A stretch of DNA of 64,000 nucleotides, from NCBI GenBank assembly GCA_038244815.1, contig JBBRTB010000006.1, positions 62,001-126,000 on the forward strand, read 5' to 3'. How positions within the stretch are numbered: the first letter of the stretch is position 1; each line of letters begins with the position of its first letter. The stretch is from DASVHS01 sp038244815. GTDB lineage: Bacteria > Acidobacteriota > Thermoanaerobaculia > Gp7-AA8. Below the pieces are notes generated by a model. The model did no database searches. It saw only the letters and a list, made by a program, of their open reading frames with translations, and was not told where the DNA came from. A program made the position numbers and the translations under genes. Shown piece after piece: positions 1 to 8,691 of this stretch.

Positions 1-2
1 CG

Positions 3-743
3 CACGTCGACGTGGCCGGACGCGACGAGATCGCCCTGCTGGGCGCCTCGTTCAACTGGATGGCCGATGCCATCGCCACTCAGCAGGAGTTGCGGCGGCG
101 AATGGTCGGCGACGTCGCCCACGAGTTGCGCACGCCGCTCACGAACCTGCGCTGCGAGCTCGAGGCCATCCAGGACGGCCTGACGACCGCCGACGCCACG
201 CGCATTTCCTCGCTGCACGAAGAAGTGCTGCACCTGCAGCGGCTCGTCGAGGATCTGCAGGAGCTCGCCGTGGCCGAGGCGGGAGCACTGGAGTTGCGCG
301 TGGAAGATGTCGATCTGCGGGCTCTCGTGGCTCGCGTCCTCGATGGCTTTCGCTCCCAACGCACCGTCGACCTCATCGGGGCCGCGTGCCCGGCGGTCGC
401 GGATCCGATTCGCATCGCACAGATCGTGCGCAATCTCGTGAGCAACGCCATCGCACACACGCCGAAGGACGGCCGCATCACCGTCACGATCGAGAGCGAC
501 GAGCAAAACGCCAGCGTCTCCGTCGCCGATACGGGTCCCGGCATCCCCACGGCAGCGCTGGAGCACATCTTCGAGCGCTTCTACCGCGTGGACGACGCGC
601 GCGGGCGGGAGAGCGGCGGCGCGGGTCTGGGACTGGCCATCGTGCGGCAGCTCGTGGAGCTGCACGGCGGCCGCGTGTGGGTGGAGAGCACACCCGGACG
701 GGGTTCGACGTTTCGTTTCACGATTCCGCTTGCGTCTTCATGA
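3..743 (+). CDS. Sensor histidine kinase, C-terminal part (5' end outside window)
   Basis: The frame is open from the first bases, so this is the 3' part of a gene that begins upstream. The visible protein starts in the last helix of a HAMP linker (GRDEIALLGASFNWMA), then has the HisKA dimerisation helix with the phospho-acceptor His in AHELRTP (bases 120-122), and a complete HATPase domain: N box (NLVSNAIAHTP), G1 box (DTGPGIP), F box (FERFYR) and G2 box (GLGLAIV). These parts define an ordinary membrane two-component kinase that autophosphorylates and passes phosphate to a response regulator. The sensor region and, probably, the partner regulator gene lie upstream and cannot be seen. The stop is at 741-743, 31 bases before the next gene, which has its own promoter. 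Confidence 0.93.
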   Translation, partial: HVDVAGRDEIALLGASFNWMADAIATQQELRRRMVGDVAHELRTPLTNLRCELEAIQDGLTTADATRISSLHEEVLHLQRLVEDLQELAVAEAGALELRVEDVDLRALVARVLDGFRSQRTVDLIGAACPAVADPIRIAQIVRNLVSNAIAHTPKDGRITVTIESDEQNASVSVADTGPGIPTAALEHIFERFYRVDDARGRESGGAGLGLAIVRQLVELHGGRVWVESTPGRGSTFRFTIPLASS

Positions 744-762
744 GCGCTTCACAGGGCATCGC

Positions 763-768
763 TACGCT
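763..768 (+). promoter_or_regulatory. Leaderless -10 box for the 775 gene
   Basis: TACGCT lies exactly six bases before the ATG at 775, so the predicted transcription start is the A of the start codon. There is no Shine-Dalgarno sequence. No good -35 is visible. Confidence 0.5.
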
Positions 769-774
769 GCCGGC

Positions 775-2718
775 ATGAGAAAACGCAGCACAGTGGTGAT
801 CCTCAGCCTGATCGCGGCCGTCTCGCTGTTCGCGCAGGAAAAGCGCGTGACGGTCGGCGGACCCCCTCCCGAGATGAAGAACTGGCCGAAGCCCGATGTG
901 CGCACGGGGCTCTCGCAGTCCGAGACGCTGTCGTCCATCGCCGGCTTCGTGCAGAAGCTCTACGACACGAACCATTTCTCCGGAGTCATCCTCGTGGCGA
1001 AGGAAGGCAAGCCACTTCTCACTCGTGCTTGGGGGCTGGCCAACGTGGCCTCGAAGACGCCGAACACAGTCGACACGAAGTTCAACATCGGCTCGATCAA
1101 CAAGATCTTCACGAAGACCGCCATCGCCCAGTTGGCGGCGGCGGGAAAGTTGTCGCTCGACGATACGGTGCGGAAGCATCTGCCAGACTACCCGTCGCCG
1201 GTGGCCGATCGCATCACCATCGACCAGTTGATTCATCACCGCTCCGGCCTGGGCGACTTCTTCGGCCCTCGCTATGAGGCCGCTCCGCCGTCGCGACTGC
1301 GCGAGCTCTCCGACTTCCTCGAGCTCTTCGCGGACGAGCCGCTGCAGTTCGAGCCCGGGACTTCGCAGCGCTACTCGAACGCCGGCTACATCGTCCTCGG
1401 TCTCATCATCGAGCGGATCACCGGGCAGACCTATCGCCAGTACGTACAACAGCACGTCTTCGAGCCGGCCGGGATGAAGGACACCGGACTCTGGGCGATC
1501 GACGAGGACGTACCCAACCGCGTGACCGGCTACACCATGCATGGTCCGGATCGCGACTACGAGGAGCGCCGGCCCAACGTCGACTCGTTGCCGGGACGCC
1601 CTTCGTCCGCGGGCGGGGCCTACGCCACCGCCGGAGACCTGTTGCGTTTCCTGAATGCGCTCGAATCGAAGAAGCTCGTCTCGCCGAAGTGGACGAACTG
1701 GGTCCTGGGAGATTCGTTCGAGGACCAGGGCAAAGCCGCCCTGGGCATCGCCGGCGGCGCGCCGGGGTTGAACACGGCCCTGGAGACAGGCCAGGGCTGG
1801 GTCGTGATCGCGATGTCGAACTTCGATCCTCCCGCGGCGATGGCCGTGGCGCGCGGCGCCACGCAGATCATCCACGGAAAGAAAGACGATGAACGGGAGG
1901 ATGGCGGACCGATGATCCGCCGCGCTCCCAGCGCACCCGACGACACGCGTCTGGGCGGACCGGTCAGCGTGCCCATGACCCAGGTGCGGCATCTGCCGGT
2001 GATCGAGGCGAAGGTCAACGGCCAGGGTCCATACCATTTTGCGATCGACAGCGGCGCGGCCGGGCTCATGCGCATCAGCACCGCGCTGCAGAAGACGCTG
2101 GGGCTCACCGTGGTGGGGGAGGTGATGGTGGGCGATCCGAGCTTGAAGAACATGCAGCGGCGTCCCATCGTGCACATCGACAGCGTCGAGGTCGGCGACG
2201 GGCATTTCGGAGGCATCGAAGCCGTGGTCAGCGACAATCCGGAAACCGACGGCGTGATCGGACTGCACCTGTTCGGCGACATCACCGTCACCATCGATTA
2301 TCCGCGGTCGCAGGTGCGCCTCGGCCTGAAGGCGCTGCCGGCCAGCGATCCGCACGTCGTCCCCTTTACCACGGAGCGCGGAATCCCCGAGATCGGCATC
2401 GACATCGCCGGCGTCCCGGTCAAGGTCGACGTCGACACCGGCAGCCCGGCCCTGCTGTCGATCCCCGCGTCGTGGACGAAGCGGTTCCCTTTCGACGGAG
2501 AGCCGCGCGTCGTGGGCCATGGGCGGACGTCGACGAACGAGTTCGACATCCGCGCCGCCGATCTCAAAGGAGACCTGCGCGTGGCCGGCTACACGGAATC
2601 GAATCCGCGCGTCGACATCGTGGACCTCTTTCCGGTCGCCAACCTCGGCTCGCGCTTTCTGAGTGAATATGCGGTGACATTCGACATGCCGAACGGAAGG
2701 ATGGCGCTCGCGAAGTAA
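775..2718 (+). CDS. Secreted serine hydrolase (class C beta-lactamase fold) fused to a retropepsin-like aspartyl protease domain
   Basis: A 647-residue protein with a Sec signal peptide (about residues 1-20, ending FAQ). Residues 45-390 are a beta-lactamase/penicillin-binding (class C, esterase EstB-like) domain with the nucleophile motif SxxK as SINK at 107-110 and YSN at 200-202. Residues about 410-640 form a clan AA aspartyl protease region with two D[S/T]G motifs, DSG at 425 and DTG at 554, each followed by the hydrophobic turns typical of these folds. Single-domain relatives of each type are common secreted hydrolases; the joint protein suggests one periplasmic enzyme with two independent active sites, but the substrates are unknown. 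The ATG at 775 is chosen over an in-frame ATG at 730 because the signal peptide begins here and a -10 box precedes it. Confidence 0.88.
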   Translation: MRKRSTVVILSLIAAVSLFAQEKRVTVGGPPPEMKNWPKPDVRTGLSQSETLSSIAGFVQKLYDTNHFSGVILVAKEGKPLLTRAWGLANVASKTPNTVDTKFNIGSINKIFTKTAIAQLAAAGKLSLDDTVRKHLPDYPSPVADRITIDQLIHHRSGLGDFFGPRYEAAPPSRLRELSDFLELFADEPLQFEPGTSQRYSNAGYIVLGLIIERITGQTYRQYVQQHVFEPAGMKDTGLWAIDEDVPNRVTGYTMHGPDRDYEERRPNVDSLPGRPSSAGGAYATAGDLLRFLNALESKKLVSPKWTNWVLGDSFEDQGKAALGIAGGAPGLNTALETGQGWVVIAMSNFDPPAAMAVARGATQIIHGKKDDEREDGGPMIRRAPSAPDDTRLGGPVSVPMTQVRHLPVIEAKVNGQGPYHFAIDSGAAGLMRISTALQKTLGLTVVGEVMVGDPSLKNMQRRPIVHIDSVEVGDGHFGGIEAVVSDNPETDGVIGLHLFGDITVTIDYPRSQVRLGLKALPASDPHVVPFTTERGIPEIGIDIAGVPVKVDVDTGSPALLSIPASWTKRFPFDGEPRVVGHGRTSTNEFDIRAADLKGDLRVAGYTESNPRVDIVDLFPVANLGSRFLSEYAVTFDMPNGRMALAK

Positions 2719-2721
2719 ACT
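2716..2721 (+). promoter_or_regulatory. Leaderless -10 box for the 2728 gene
   Basis: TAAACT overlaps the stop codon of the upstream gene and ends six bases before the ATG at 2728. No Shine-Dalgarno sequence is present in the nine-base gap between the genes. Confidence 0.5.
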
Positions 2722-2727
2722 GCGCGG

Positions 2728-4515
2728 ATGAAGCCGCGAATCATCGCCGCCGTTCTGCTCGCCGCCTCGTCCGCCTTGGCCGCCGATCCGTCCGCGGCGA
2801 ACCTCGACAAACGCCGCAAGGCGCTCGCCGATGTGATCGAGGAGCAGTGGCAATACTCGCTCAAAGTTGCTCCGGAGTTCGCCTCGATCCTCGGCGACAA
2901 GCGATACAACGATCAGTCGAGCGATCTCTCGGCGGCCGAGCAGAAGCGGGAGGCGGCGCAGAACCGGCTGTTCCTCAAACGGCTGCGGGCCATCGACACG
3001 AGCGGCTTCTCCGATCAGGAGACCATCAACAAGGTCCTGCTCGTCCACAACCTCCGCGACTCCCTCTCCAACTACGAGGGCCGCGACTACGAGATGCCCG
3101 TCAATCAGATGGGTGGGTTCCACCTCCAGTCCGCGCAGCTCCCGTCGATGCTTTCGTTCACGACGGCGAAGGACTACGACGACTACATCACCCGCATGCA
3201 CAACTTCCCGCGCCAGATCGATCAATTGATCGGCGTGATGCGAGCGGGCATGCGCGACAAGCTCATGCCTCCGAAGTTCCTGCTGCCGAAGGTCGCCGAG
3301 CAGGCCCAGGGCCTGATCGCGGCGCCGGCGGAGCAGTCCGCGTTCGCGCTGCCGCTGCAGAACTTTCCGGCATCCGTCAGCGAAGCGGAGCGTTCGCGCA
3401 TCCGCACGGCCTACCTCCAGGCCATCGACCAGTCGGTGTTTCCCGCGTACCGGAGATTCATTGCGTTCGTCCGCGACGAGTACGCGCCCGCCGGACGGGT
3501 CCACGAGGGGATCTGGTCGCTGCCCGGCGGCGCGGCACGCTACGCGCGCGCCGTTCGCGAGTCGACGACGACGGATCTGACGCCGCGGCAGATTCATGAG
3601 ATCGGATTGAAGGAGGTGGCGCGCATCGAAGCGGAGATGCTGGCCATCGCCAGGAAGTTCGGCTTCAACGATCTCAAGTCGTTCAACAAGTCGGTGCAGG
3701 ACAACCCTGAGCTGCGCGCGAAGTCGCCGGACGACATCCTGCGCATCTACCGCGGCTACATCGACCAGATGTACGCGAAGCTGCCTGAGCTCTTCGGCCG
3801 CCTGCCGAAGGCGAAGCTCGAAGTCGTGCCCGTCGAGCCGTTCCGCGAGAAGGATGCGGCCAGTGCCAATTACGAGTCTCCGGCGCCCGACGGCTCGCGA
3901 CCCGGACGCGTCTACGTCGACACGTACGATGCGCCGTCGCGCAAGATCATCTTCATGGAATCGACCGCGTATCACGAAGGCGTGCCCGGCCATCACATGC
4001 AGGTGGCCATCGCCCAGGAGCTGCCGGGGATGCCGGAGTTCCGCCGGCAGGGCAACTACAACGCCTACGCCGAAGGGTGGGCGCTCTACTCCGAACGCCT
4101 CGGCAAGGAGGTCGGGTTCTATCAGAACCCGTACGTCGACTACGGACGCCTGAACGACGAGATGCTGCGGGCCATGCGACTAGTGGTCGATACCGGTCTG
4201 CACGACAAGCACTGGACGCGCGATCAGGTCGTGCAGTTCTTTCACGACCACTCCGCGACCGACGAGGTGGAGGTTCAGTCCGAGACCGATCGCTACATCG
4301 TCTGGCCGGGCCAGGCCCTCGGATACAAGATCGGGCAGCTCGAGATCCTCGAGCTGCGGGAACGCGCCAGGCGAGAACTGGGCGATCGCTTCGACATCCG
4401 CGCGTTCCACGACGAAGTTCTGGGTGCCGGTGCCTTGCCGCTCGATGTGCTCGAGCAGCGGATCAACGACTGGATCAGAAAACTGAAAACCAAAGACCCT
4501 ACGCCGGGACGGTGA
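2728..4515 (+). CDS. DUF885 family secreted metallopeptidase-like protein
   Basis: A 595-residue protein of the usual length for DUF885, with a signal peptide (residues 1-19, ending ALA). The family signature HEGVPGHH is at residues 416-423 and is followed about 35 residues later by AYAEGWALYSE, which supplies the third, glutamate metal ligand of this gluzincin-like arrangement. DUF885 proteins are thought to be zinc peptidases of the cell envelope, but biochemical data are sparse. The start follows the previous gene by nine bases and has its own -10 box. The 3' end overlaps the convergent XRE-cupin gene by 17 bases. Confidence 0.9.
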   Translation: MKPRIIAAVLLAASSALAADPSAANLDKRRKALADVIEEQWQYSLKVAPEFASILGDKRYNDQSSDLSAAEQKREAAQNRLFLKRLRAIDTSGFSDQETINKVLLVHNLRDSLSNYEGRDYEMPVNQMGGFHLQSAQLPSMLSFTTAKDYDDYITRMHNFPRQIDQLIGVMRAGMRDKLMPPKFLLPKVAEQAQGLIAAPAEQSAFALPLQNFPASVSEAERSRIRTAYLQAIDQSVFPAYRRFIAFVRDEYAPAGRVHEGIWSLPGGAARYARAVRESTTTDLTPRQIHEIGLKEVARIEAEMLAIARKFGFNDLKSFNKSVQDNPELRAKSPDDILRIYRGYIDQMYAKLPELFGRLPKAKLEVVPVEPFREKDAASANYESPAPDGSRPGRVYVDTYDAPSRKIIFMESTAYHEGVPGHHMQVAIAQELPGMPEFRRQGNYNAYAEGWALYSERLGKEVGFYQNPYVDYGRLNDEMLRAMRLVVDTGLHDKHWTRDQVVQFFHDHSATDEVEVQSETDRYIVWPGQALGYKIGQLEILELRERARRELGDRFDIRAFHDEVLGAGALPLDVLEQRINDWIRKLKTKDPTPGR

Positions 4516-5095
4516 GGATGACGGCGCGGCAGGTGACCGAGCCGATGCGCCGGTAGGAGTGGGGGACTGAGGCGTCGAAGTAGATTGAATCGCCGGTGGC
4601 GAGTTCGTATTGGTCGCTGCCGATCTCCATGCCCAGCTTCCCCGTCACGACGTAGAGCGTCTCATGCCCGTCATGCTCGTGGCGGGGGATCTTGCCCGGC
4701 TGGCCCTCGCTGAACTCGGCGAGATAGCTGCTCGACTTCCGCTCGTTGGCGGCGAAGTCGAGACTCTCGAACCAGTACGAGACGTGTTTGCGCTCGGTCG
4801 TGTCGGGAAACTTCTGGCGCTCGCTCCGGCGTACGACCGCGACGACGTGACGCTTTCGCTCATCGGTGAAGAAGTAGTCGAGCCCGACGCCGAAGACCAT
4901 CCCGATGCGTAAGAGCGTGCCGAGAGGAGGAAAGATGTGGGAGTGCTCGATTTTCGAGAGCAGCGCGGCGGAGAGTCCGGTGTGTTTGCCGAGCTCCACG
5001 AGCCCGATCTTCTTGCGCATGCGCAGGGCGTGAACCTTTGCACCGATTTCGTACGCGCGCAGGCCATGTTCGACAGTCGTTTTCCCCTGCTTCAA
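4499..5095 (-). CDS. XRE-family transcriptional regulator with C-terminal cupin sensor domain
   Basis: About 198 residues. An N-terminal helix-turn-helix of the lambda-Cro/XRE type (about residues 15-70, with ELGKHTGLSAALLSKIEH as core) is followed by a cupin_2 beta-barrel (about 115-190, with HEHDGHETLYVV carrying candidate metal-binding His/Glu). Proteins of this design (PuuR/SutR-like) are one-component regulators that sense a small ligand in the cupin. The TTG at 5095 is preferred because AGGAG lies seven bases upstream; an in-frame TTG at 5125 is possible. The gene is divergent from a DUF378 gene, and the 101-base region between them holds a promoter and an inverted repeat, so autoregulation and control of DUF378 are likely. 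Confidence 0.88.
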   Translation of the reverse strand: MKQGKTTVEHGLRAYEIGAKVHALRMRKKIGLVELGKHTGLSAALLSKIEHSHIFPPLGTLLRIGMVFGVGLDYFFTDERKRHVVAVVRRSERQKFPDTTERKHVSYWFESLDFAANERKSSSYLAEFSEGQPGKIPRHEHDGHETLYVVTGKLGMEIGSDQYELATGDSIYFDASVPHSYRRIGSVTCRAVILTVPA

Positions 5096-5143
5096 CTTTG
5101 AGCTCCTTTTTGTCGGCCCCTTCAACCCAGTTTGCCGGATTGA

Positions 5144-5172
5144 ATGACAATTAAAACATTTGTCGCTACATT
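5144..5172 (+). promoter_or_regulatory. Sigma-70-type promoter with inverted repeat, between XRE regulator and DUF378 gene
   Basis: ATGACA (5144-5149) and TACATT (5167-5172) are 17 bases apart, a good -35/-10 pair for the gene at 5197. GACAA (5146-5150) and TTGTC (5160-5164) form an inverted repeat with a nine-base centre that overlaps the -35 and spacer, a natural place for a repressor. The stretch is clearly richer in A+T than the flanking genes. Confidence 0.5.
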
Positions 5173-5196
5173 AAAGCAGGTAAAGGAGAAATACAA

Positions 5197-5412
5197 ATGA
5201 AAAGCGTCGATGTCATTGCTGCCATTCTTCTCGTCGTCGGTGGACTAAACTGGGGTCTCGTGGGCCTGTTCAACTTCGATCTCGTCGCTGCGATCTTCGG
5301 ATCGGGCACTCCCTTCGCGCGGATCGTGTACACGCTGGTGGGATTCTCGGCCGTTTACCAGGCGATCTCGCTCCGGCTCATCCAGCGCCGCTGGGGTGTG
5401 GTCAACGCATAG
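5197..5412 (+). CDS. DUF378 small membrane protein
   Basis: A 71-residue protein that matches the DUF378 family over its whole length: first membrane helix with GGLNWGLVGLFNFDLVAA, a short loop, then a second helix (IVYTLVGFSAVYQA). Family members are two-helix inner-membrane proteins of unknown function, often stress-inducible. Translation signals are strong, with AAAGGAG eight bases before ATG. The stop codon is one base from the start of the next gene, so the two are probably co-transcribed, and the upstream divergent XRE-cupin protein is the likely regulator. Confidence 0.9.
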   Translation: MKSVDVIAAILLVVGGLNWGLVGLFNFDLVAAIFGSGTPFARIVYTLVGFSAVYQAISLRLIQRRWGVVNA

Positions 5413-5413
5413 G

Positions 5414-6832
5414 ATGCTTGTTCTCGTCACAGGCGCGACCGGATACATCGGCGGACGTCTCATCCCCCGGCTCATCGCCGCGGGGGTGAGCGTCCGCGTC
5501 TTCGTCCGCGACCGCCGCCGCGTGGAGGGACGCTCCTGGGCGGAGCGCGTCGAGATCGTCGAGGGCGATATGCTGGACGAGACCTCCGTCCGGAGCGCTG
5601 TGGCCGGCGTGGACGTCGCCTACTACCTCGTCCACTCGATGGGGCAGGCGCGCGATTTCGAAGCAGCCGATCGCCGCGCGGCGACGATCTTCGCCGCTGC
5701 CGCTGCGTCATCCGTGCGCATCCTCTATCTCGGCGGGCTGCTGCCGGGCGGGAAGCGCGTCTCGCATCATCTGCAGAGCCGCGCCGAAGTGGGCGAGATC
5801 CTTCGCACACACGACGACACGCTCGAGTTCCGCGCCGGCCCGATCATCGGTTCCGGCTCAGCCTCATTCGAGATGGTGCGCTATCTGACGGAGCGGCTGC
5901 CGGCCATGGTCGCGCCGCGCTGGATCGACAACCTCGTGCAGCCCGTCGCCGTCGACGATGTCCTGCGTTATCTCGTACTCGCCCTCCAGGTGCCGGCCAC
6001 CGGCATCGTGGAGATCGGCGGAGACCGGCGCACGTTCCGGCAGATGATGCAGGGCTACGCCGCCGCGCGGGGACTGCGCCGCCTCATCGTCCCGGTGCCG
6101 ATCCTGGCGCCGCGTCTGGCAGGACTCTGGATCGGCCTGGTGACGCCGATCCCGAATCGCCTGGCCGTGCCGATCGTCGAGGGAATCATCGAGCCGGTCG
6201 TCGCCGATACGGCGCGCTCGTCCCAGCTCTTTCCGAGCGTGCAGCCGATCGGGTACGACGAAGCTGTGCATCTCGCGCTCGATGCCCTGGCCCGCCTCGA
6301 CATCGAGACGCGCTGGAGCGGCGCGCTCGGCGAGGCCCGTGCCGTCGATCTCTCGGACAAGGAAGGTCTGGTGCGCGAAACGCGCACGCTCGACGTCCAC
6401 GCCTCTCCCGCGGATGTCTTCGCGACGTTTACGGGCATCGGTGGAGCGAGCGGATGGCGGGTCTGGAACTGGGCGTGGTCAGTGCGCGGTTGGATGGACC
6501 GCATCGTCGGAGGCCCGGGCCTGCGACGCGGCCGTCGTCATCCCACCGACCTCCTCCCTGGCGAGGCGCTCGACTTCTGGCGGGTAGAGCGGATCGAAAA
6601 AGACAAGCTGCTCCGTCTTCGCGCGGAGATGAAAGTGCCCGGCCGGGCCTGGCTGCAGTGGGAAGTGATGCCTTTGGACGGCGGCAACTCACGCCTCGTG
6701 CAAACCGCTCTCTTCGCGCCTCGCGGTCTCCTCGGCGCGCTGTACTGGTATTTGCTCTACCCGTTGCACGGGCGCATCTTCAGCGATCTCGCGCGCGCGA
6801 TTGCCGATGCGGCGGAAGCGCCACTGATATAA
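5414..6832 (+). CDS. NAD(P)-binding SDR oxidoreductase fused to DUF2867
   Basis: A 472-residue protein. Residues 1-290 form an atypical/extended SDR Rossmann domain (GATGYIGG at the N-terminus, YYLVHSMG where the active-site Tyr/Ser region lies), related to nucleoside-sugar epimerase-like NmrA proteins. Residues about 310-470 are DUF2867, a START-like helix-grip domain. This two-domain arrangement is a known conserved family of unknown substrate. The ATG at 5414 follows the DUF378 stop by a single base, so I use it rather than an in-frame start inside DUF378; it implies translational coupling. The next gene starts nine bases after the stop. Confidence 0.88.
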   Translation: MLVLVTGATGYIGGRLIPRLIAAGVSVRVFVRDRRRVEGRSWAERVEIVEGDMLDETSVRSAVAGVDVAYYLVHSMGQARDFEAADRRAATIFAAAAASSVRILYLGGLLPGGKRVSHHLQSRAEVGEILRTHDDTLEFRAGPIIGSGSASFEMVRYLTERLPAMVAPRWIDNLVQPVAVDDVLRYLVLALQVPATGIVEIGGDRRTFRQMMQGYAAARGLRRLIVPVPILAPRLAGLWIGLVTPIPNRLAVPIVEGIIEPVVADTARSSQLFPSVQPIGYDEAVHLALDALARLDIETRWSGALGEARAVDLSDKEGLVRETRTLDVHASPADVFATFTGIGGASGWRVWNWAWSVRGWMDRIVGGPGLRRGRRHPTDLLPGEALDFWRVERIEKDKLLRLRAEMKVPGRAWLQWEVMPLDGGNSRLVQTALFAPRGLLGALYWYLLYPLHGRIFSDLARAIADAAEAPLI

Positions 6833-6841
6833 GGGGCGGCA

Positions 6842-8662
6842 ATGGCCGTTCTCCTCACCTGCGAGTCGCTGAAGAAGTCGTTCACGTCGCGGCCGCTGTT
6901 CGAAAACCTCAGCTTCGCCATCGCCGAGGGTGATCACATCGGGCTGGTCGGGCCGAACGGCTCCGGCAAGTCGACGCTGCTCAAGGTCCTGGCCGGCGTC
7001 GAGCAGCCCGATTCCGGCACGCGTGCGGTGCGCAAAGGGACGCGCATCGGCTACGTGCCGCAGGACGCGGTCTTCACGCCCGGCCTTTCCGTCGAGGACG
7101 TTCTGCTCGACGCGCTCAAGGACGAGCCCCACCTCGAGGACTACGACAAATCCTCACGCATCGCCCGGGCCCTCGGCAAAGCGGGATTCACCGACCGCGC
7201 GCTGGCCACGGAAACGCTTTCCGGCGGCTGGCGCAAGCGCCTGGCCATCGCCCGCGAGCTGGCGCTCGAACCGGACATCCTGCTTCTCGACGAGCCGACC
7301 AATCACCTCGACGTCGAAGCGATCCTCTGGCTGGAGCTGCTCCTGAAGACCGAGCCGGAGGCGTTCGTCGTGGTCAGCCATGACCGGTACTTTCTCGAGA
7401 CCATCGCCAAACGCATGCTCGAGCTCAACCGCGTTTATAAGGATGGACTGCTCCAGACCACGGGCAGCTACAGCGATTTCCTCGAGAAGCGCGACGACCT
7501 GCTGAAGAACGAAGCGGCCTATCAGGACACGCTCGCGAATCTCGTGCGCCGCGAAATGGAATGGCTCCGCCGCGGTCCGAAGGCGCGCACGACGAAGGCG
7601 AAGGCGCGCATCGACAACGCCGAGCGGCTGATCGACGAGCTCGAAGACAGCCGTGACCGCGCTCGCACGTCGACCGCGAAGATCGATTTCAACGCCTCCG
7701 ATCGAAAGACGAAGCGTCTCTGGGTGGGGAAGGAGTTGGCCAGGACCGTCTCCGGCCAGCCGGGGACCAAAGCCGGAGGACCGAGGACGTTGTTCAGGGA
7801 TCTCGATGTGCTCCTGACCCCCGGCACGCGGCTGGGCGTGCTCGGTCCGAACGGGTCGGGGAAGACGACGCTGCTGCGCGTGATCATCGGCGAGATCGAG
7901 CCGGATGAGGGAACGATCGACAAGGCCGACCGGCTGCGGGTCGTCTACTTCGAACAGAACCGCGAGAGTCTCGATCCCGCGCTGACGCTCAAGCGCGCGC
8001 TCGCGCCGGAAGGCGACGCCGTGCTCTATCGCGATCGATCGATTCACGTGGCGTCGTGGGCGAAGCGGTTTCTCTTTCGCCCCGAGCAGCTCGATACCGC
8101 GGTCTCCAAGCTTTCCGGCGGCGAGAAGGCCCGCATCGTTCTCGCACGATTGATGCTGAAGCCGGCGGACCTGCTCGTGCTCGACGAGCCGACGAACGAC
8201 CTCGACATCCCCACCCTGGACGTGTTCGAGGAGTCGCTGCTCGAGTTTCCGGGAGCGCTCGTGCTGGTCACGCACGACCGCTACCTCATCGACCGCGTCT
8301 CCACGCGCATCCTCGCACTCGACGGAAAGGGAGGAGCGGAGTACTTCGCGGATTACGGGCAGTGGGAAGCGACGGCGCTGTCATCGCGGAGAGCGGTTCA
8401 GGGGCCGGGACGGCGCGATGCCCAAAAGGGGCCGTCGAAAAAGAAGCTCGGCTATCTCGAACAGCGCGAGCTCGAAGCGATGGAACAGGCTGTCGAGGTG
8501 GCGGAGCAACGGCTGGAAGCCGCGCGAAACGCGTCTGAAGACCCGGCCATCGCAACGGACGCGGAGGTATTGCAGGAGCGTTTCTCCGGACTGGCCCGAG
8601 CGCAGGACGAAGTCGATCGTCTCTACGCACGCTGGGCCGAGCTCGAAGCGAAGAGCCGCTGA
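6842..8662 (+). CDS. uup: ABC-F family ATP-binding cassette protein (Uup-like)
   Basis: A 606-residue soluble protein with two ABC ATPase domains and no membrane segments. First domain: Walker A GPNGSGKST at 37-45, signature LSGGWRKR, Walker B LLLDEPTNHLD. Second domain: Walker A at 335-343, signature LSGGEKAR, Walker B LVLDEPTNDLD. The inter-domain linker is charged and helical, and the C-terminus (about 530-606) is a coiled coil, both typical of Uup, which acts on ribosomes or branched DNA intermediates. A purine-rich AAGGGG sequence precedes the ATG. The gene follows the SDR gene by nine bases. Assignment to Uup rather than another ABC-F branch rests on the C-terminal coiled coil. Confidence 0.92.
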   Translation: MAVLLTCESLKKSFTSRPLFENLSFAIAEGDHIGLVGPNGSGKSTLLKVLAGVEQPDSGTRAVRKGTRIGYVPQDAVFTPGLSVEDVLLDALKDEPHLEDYDKSSRIARALGKAGFTDRALATETLSGGWRKRLAIARELALEPDILLLDEPTNHLDVEAILWLELLLKTEPEAFVVVSHDRYFLETIAKRMLELNRVYKDGLLQTTGSYSDFLEKRDDLLKNEAAYQDTLANLVRREMEWLRRGPKARTTKAKARIDNAERLIDELEDSRDRARTSTAKIDFNASDRKTKRLWVGKELARTVSGQPGTKAGGPRTLFRDLDVLLTPGTRLGVLGPNGSGKTTLLRVIIGEIEPDEGTIDKADRLRVVYFEQNRESLDPALTLKRALAPEGDAVLYRDRSIHVASWAKRFLFRPEQLDTAVSKLSGGEKARIVLARLMLKPADLLVLDEPTNDLDIPTLDVFEESLLEFPGALVLVTHDRYLIDRVSTRILALDGKGGAEYFADYGQWEATALSSRRAVQGPGRRDAQKGPSKKKLGYLEQRELEAMEQAVEVAEQRLEAARNASEDPAIATDAEVLQERFSGLARAQDEVDRLYARWAELEAKSR

Positions 8663-8691
8663 TCGTCAAGCCGAGCGTGGCGTGCGTCTTT

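Noticed and set aside
718..3996. A 1092-codon open frame on the reverse strand
   Set aside because: It is antisense to two well-supported genes (775-2718 and 2728-4515), is Arg/Val/His-rich with no domain, and arises from the third-position G/C bias.
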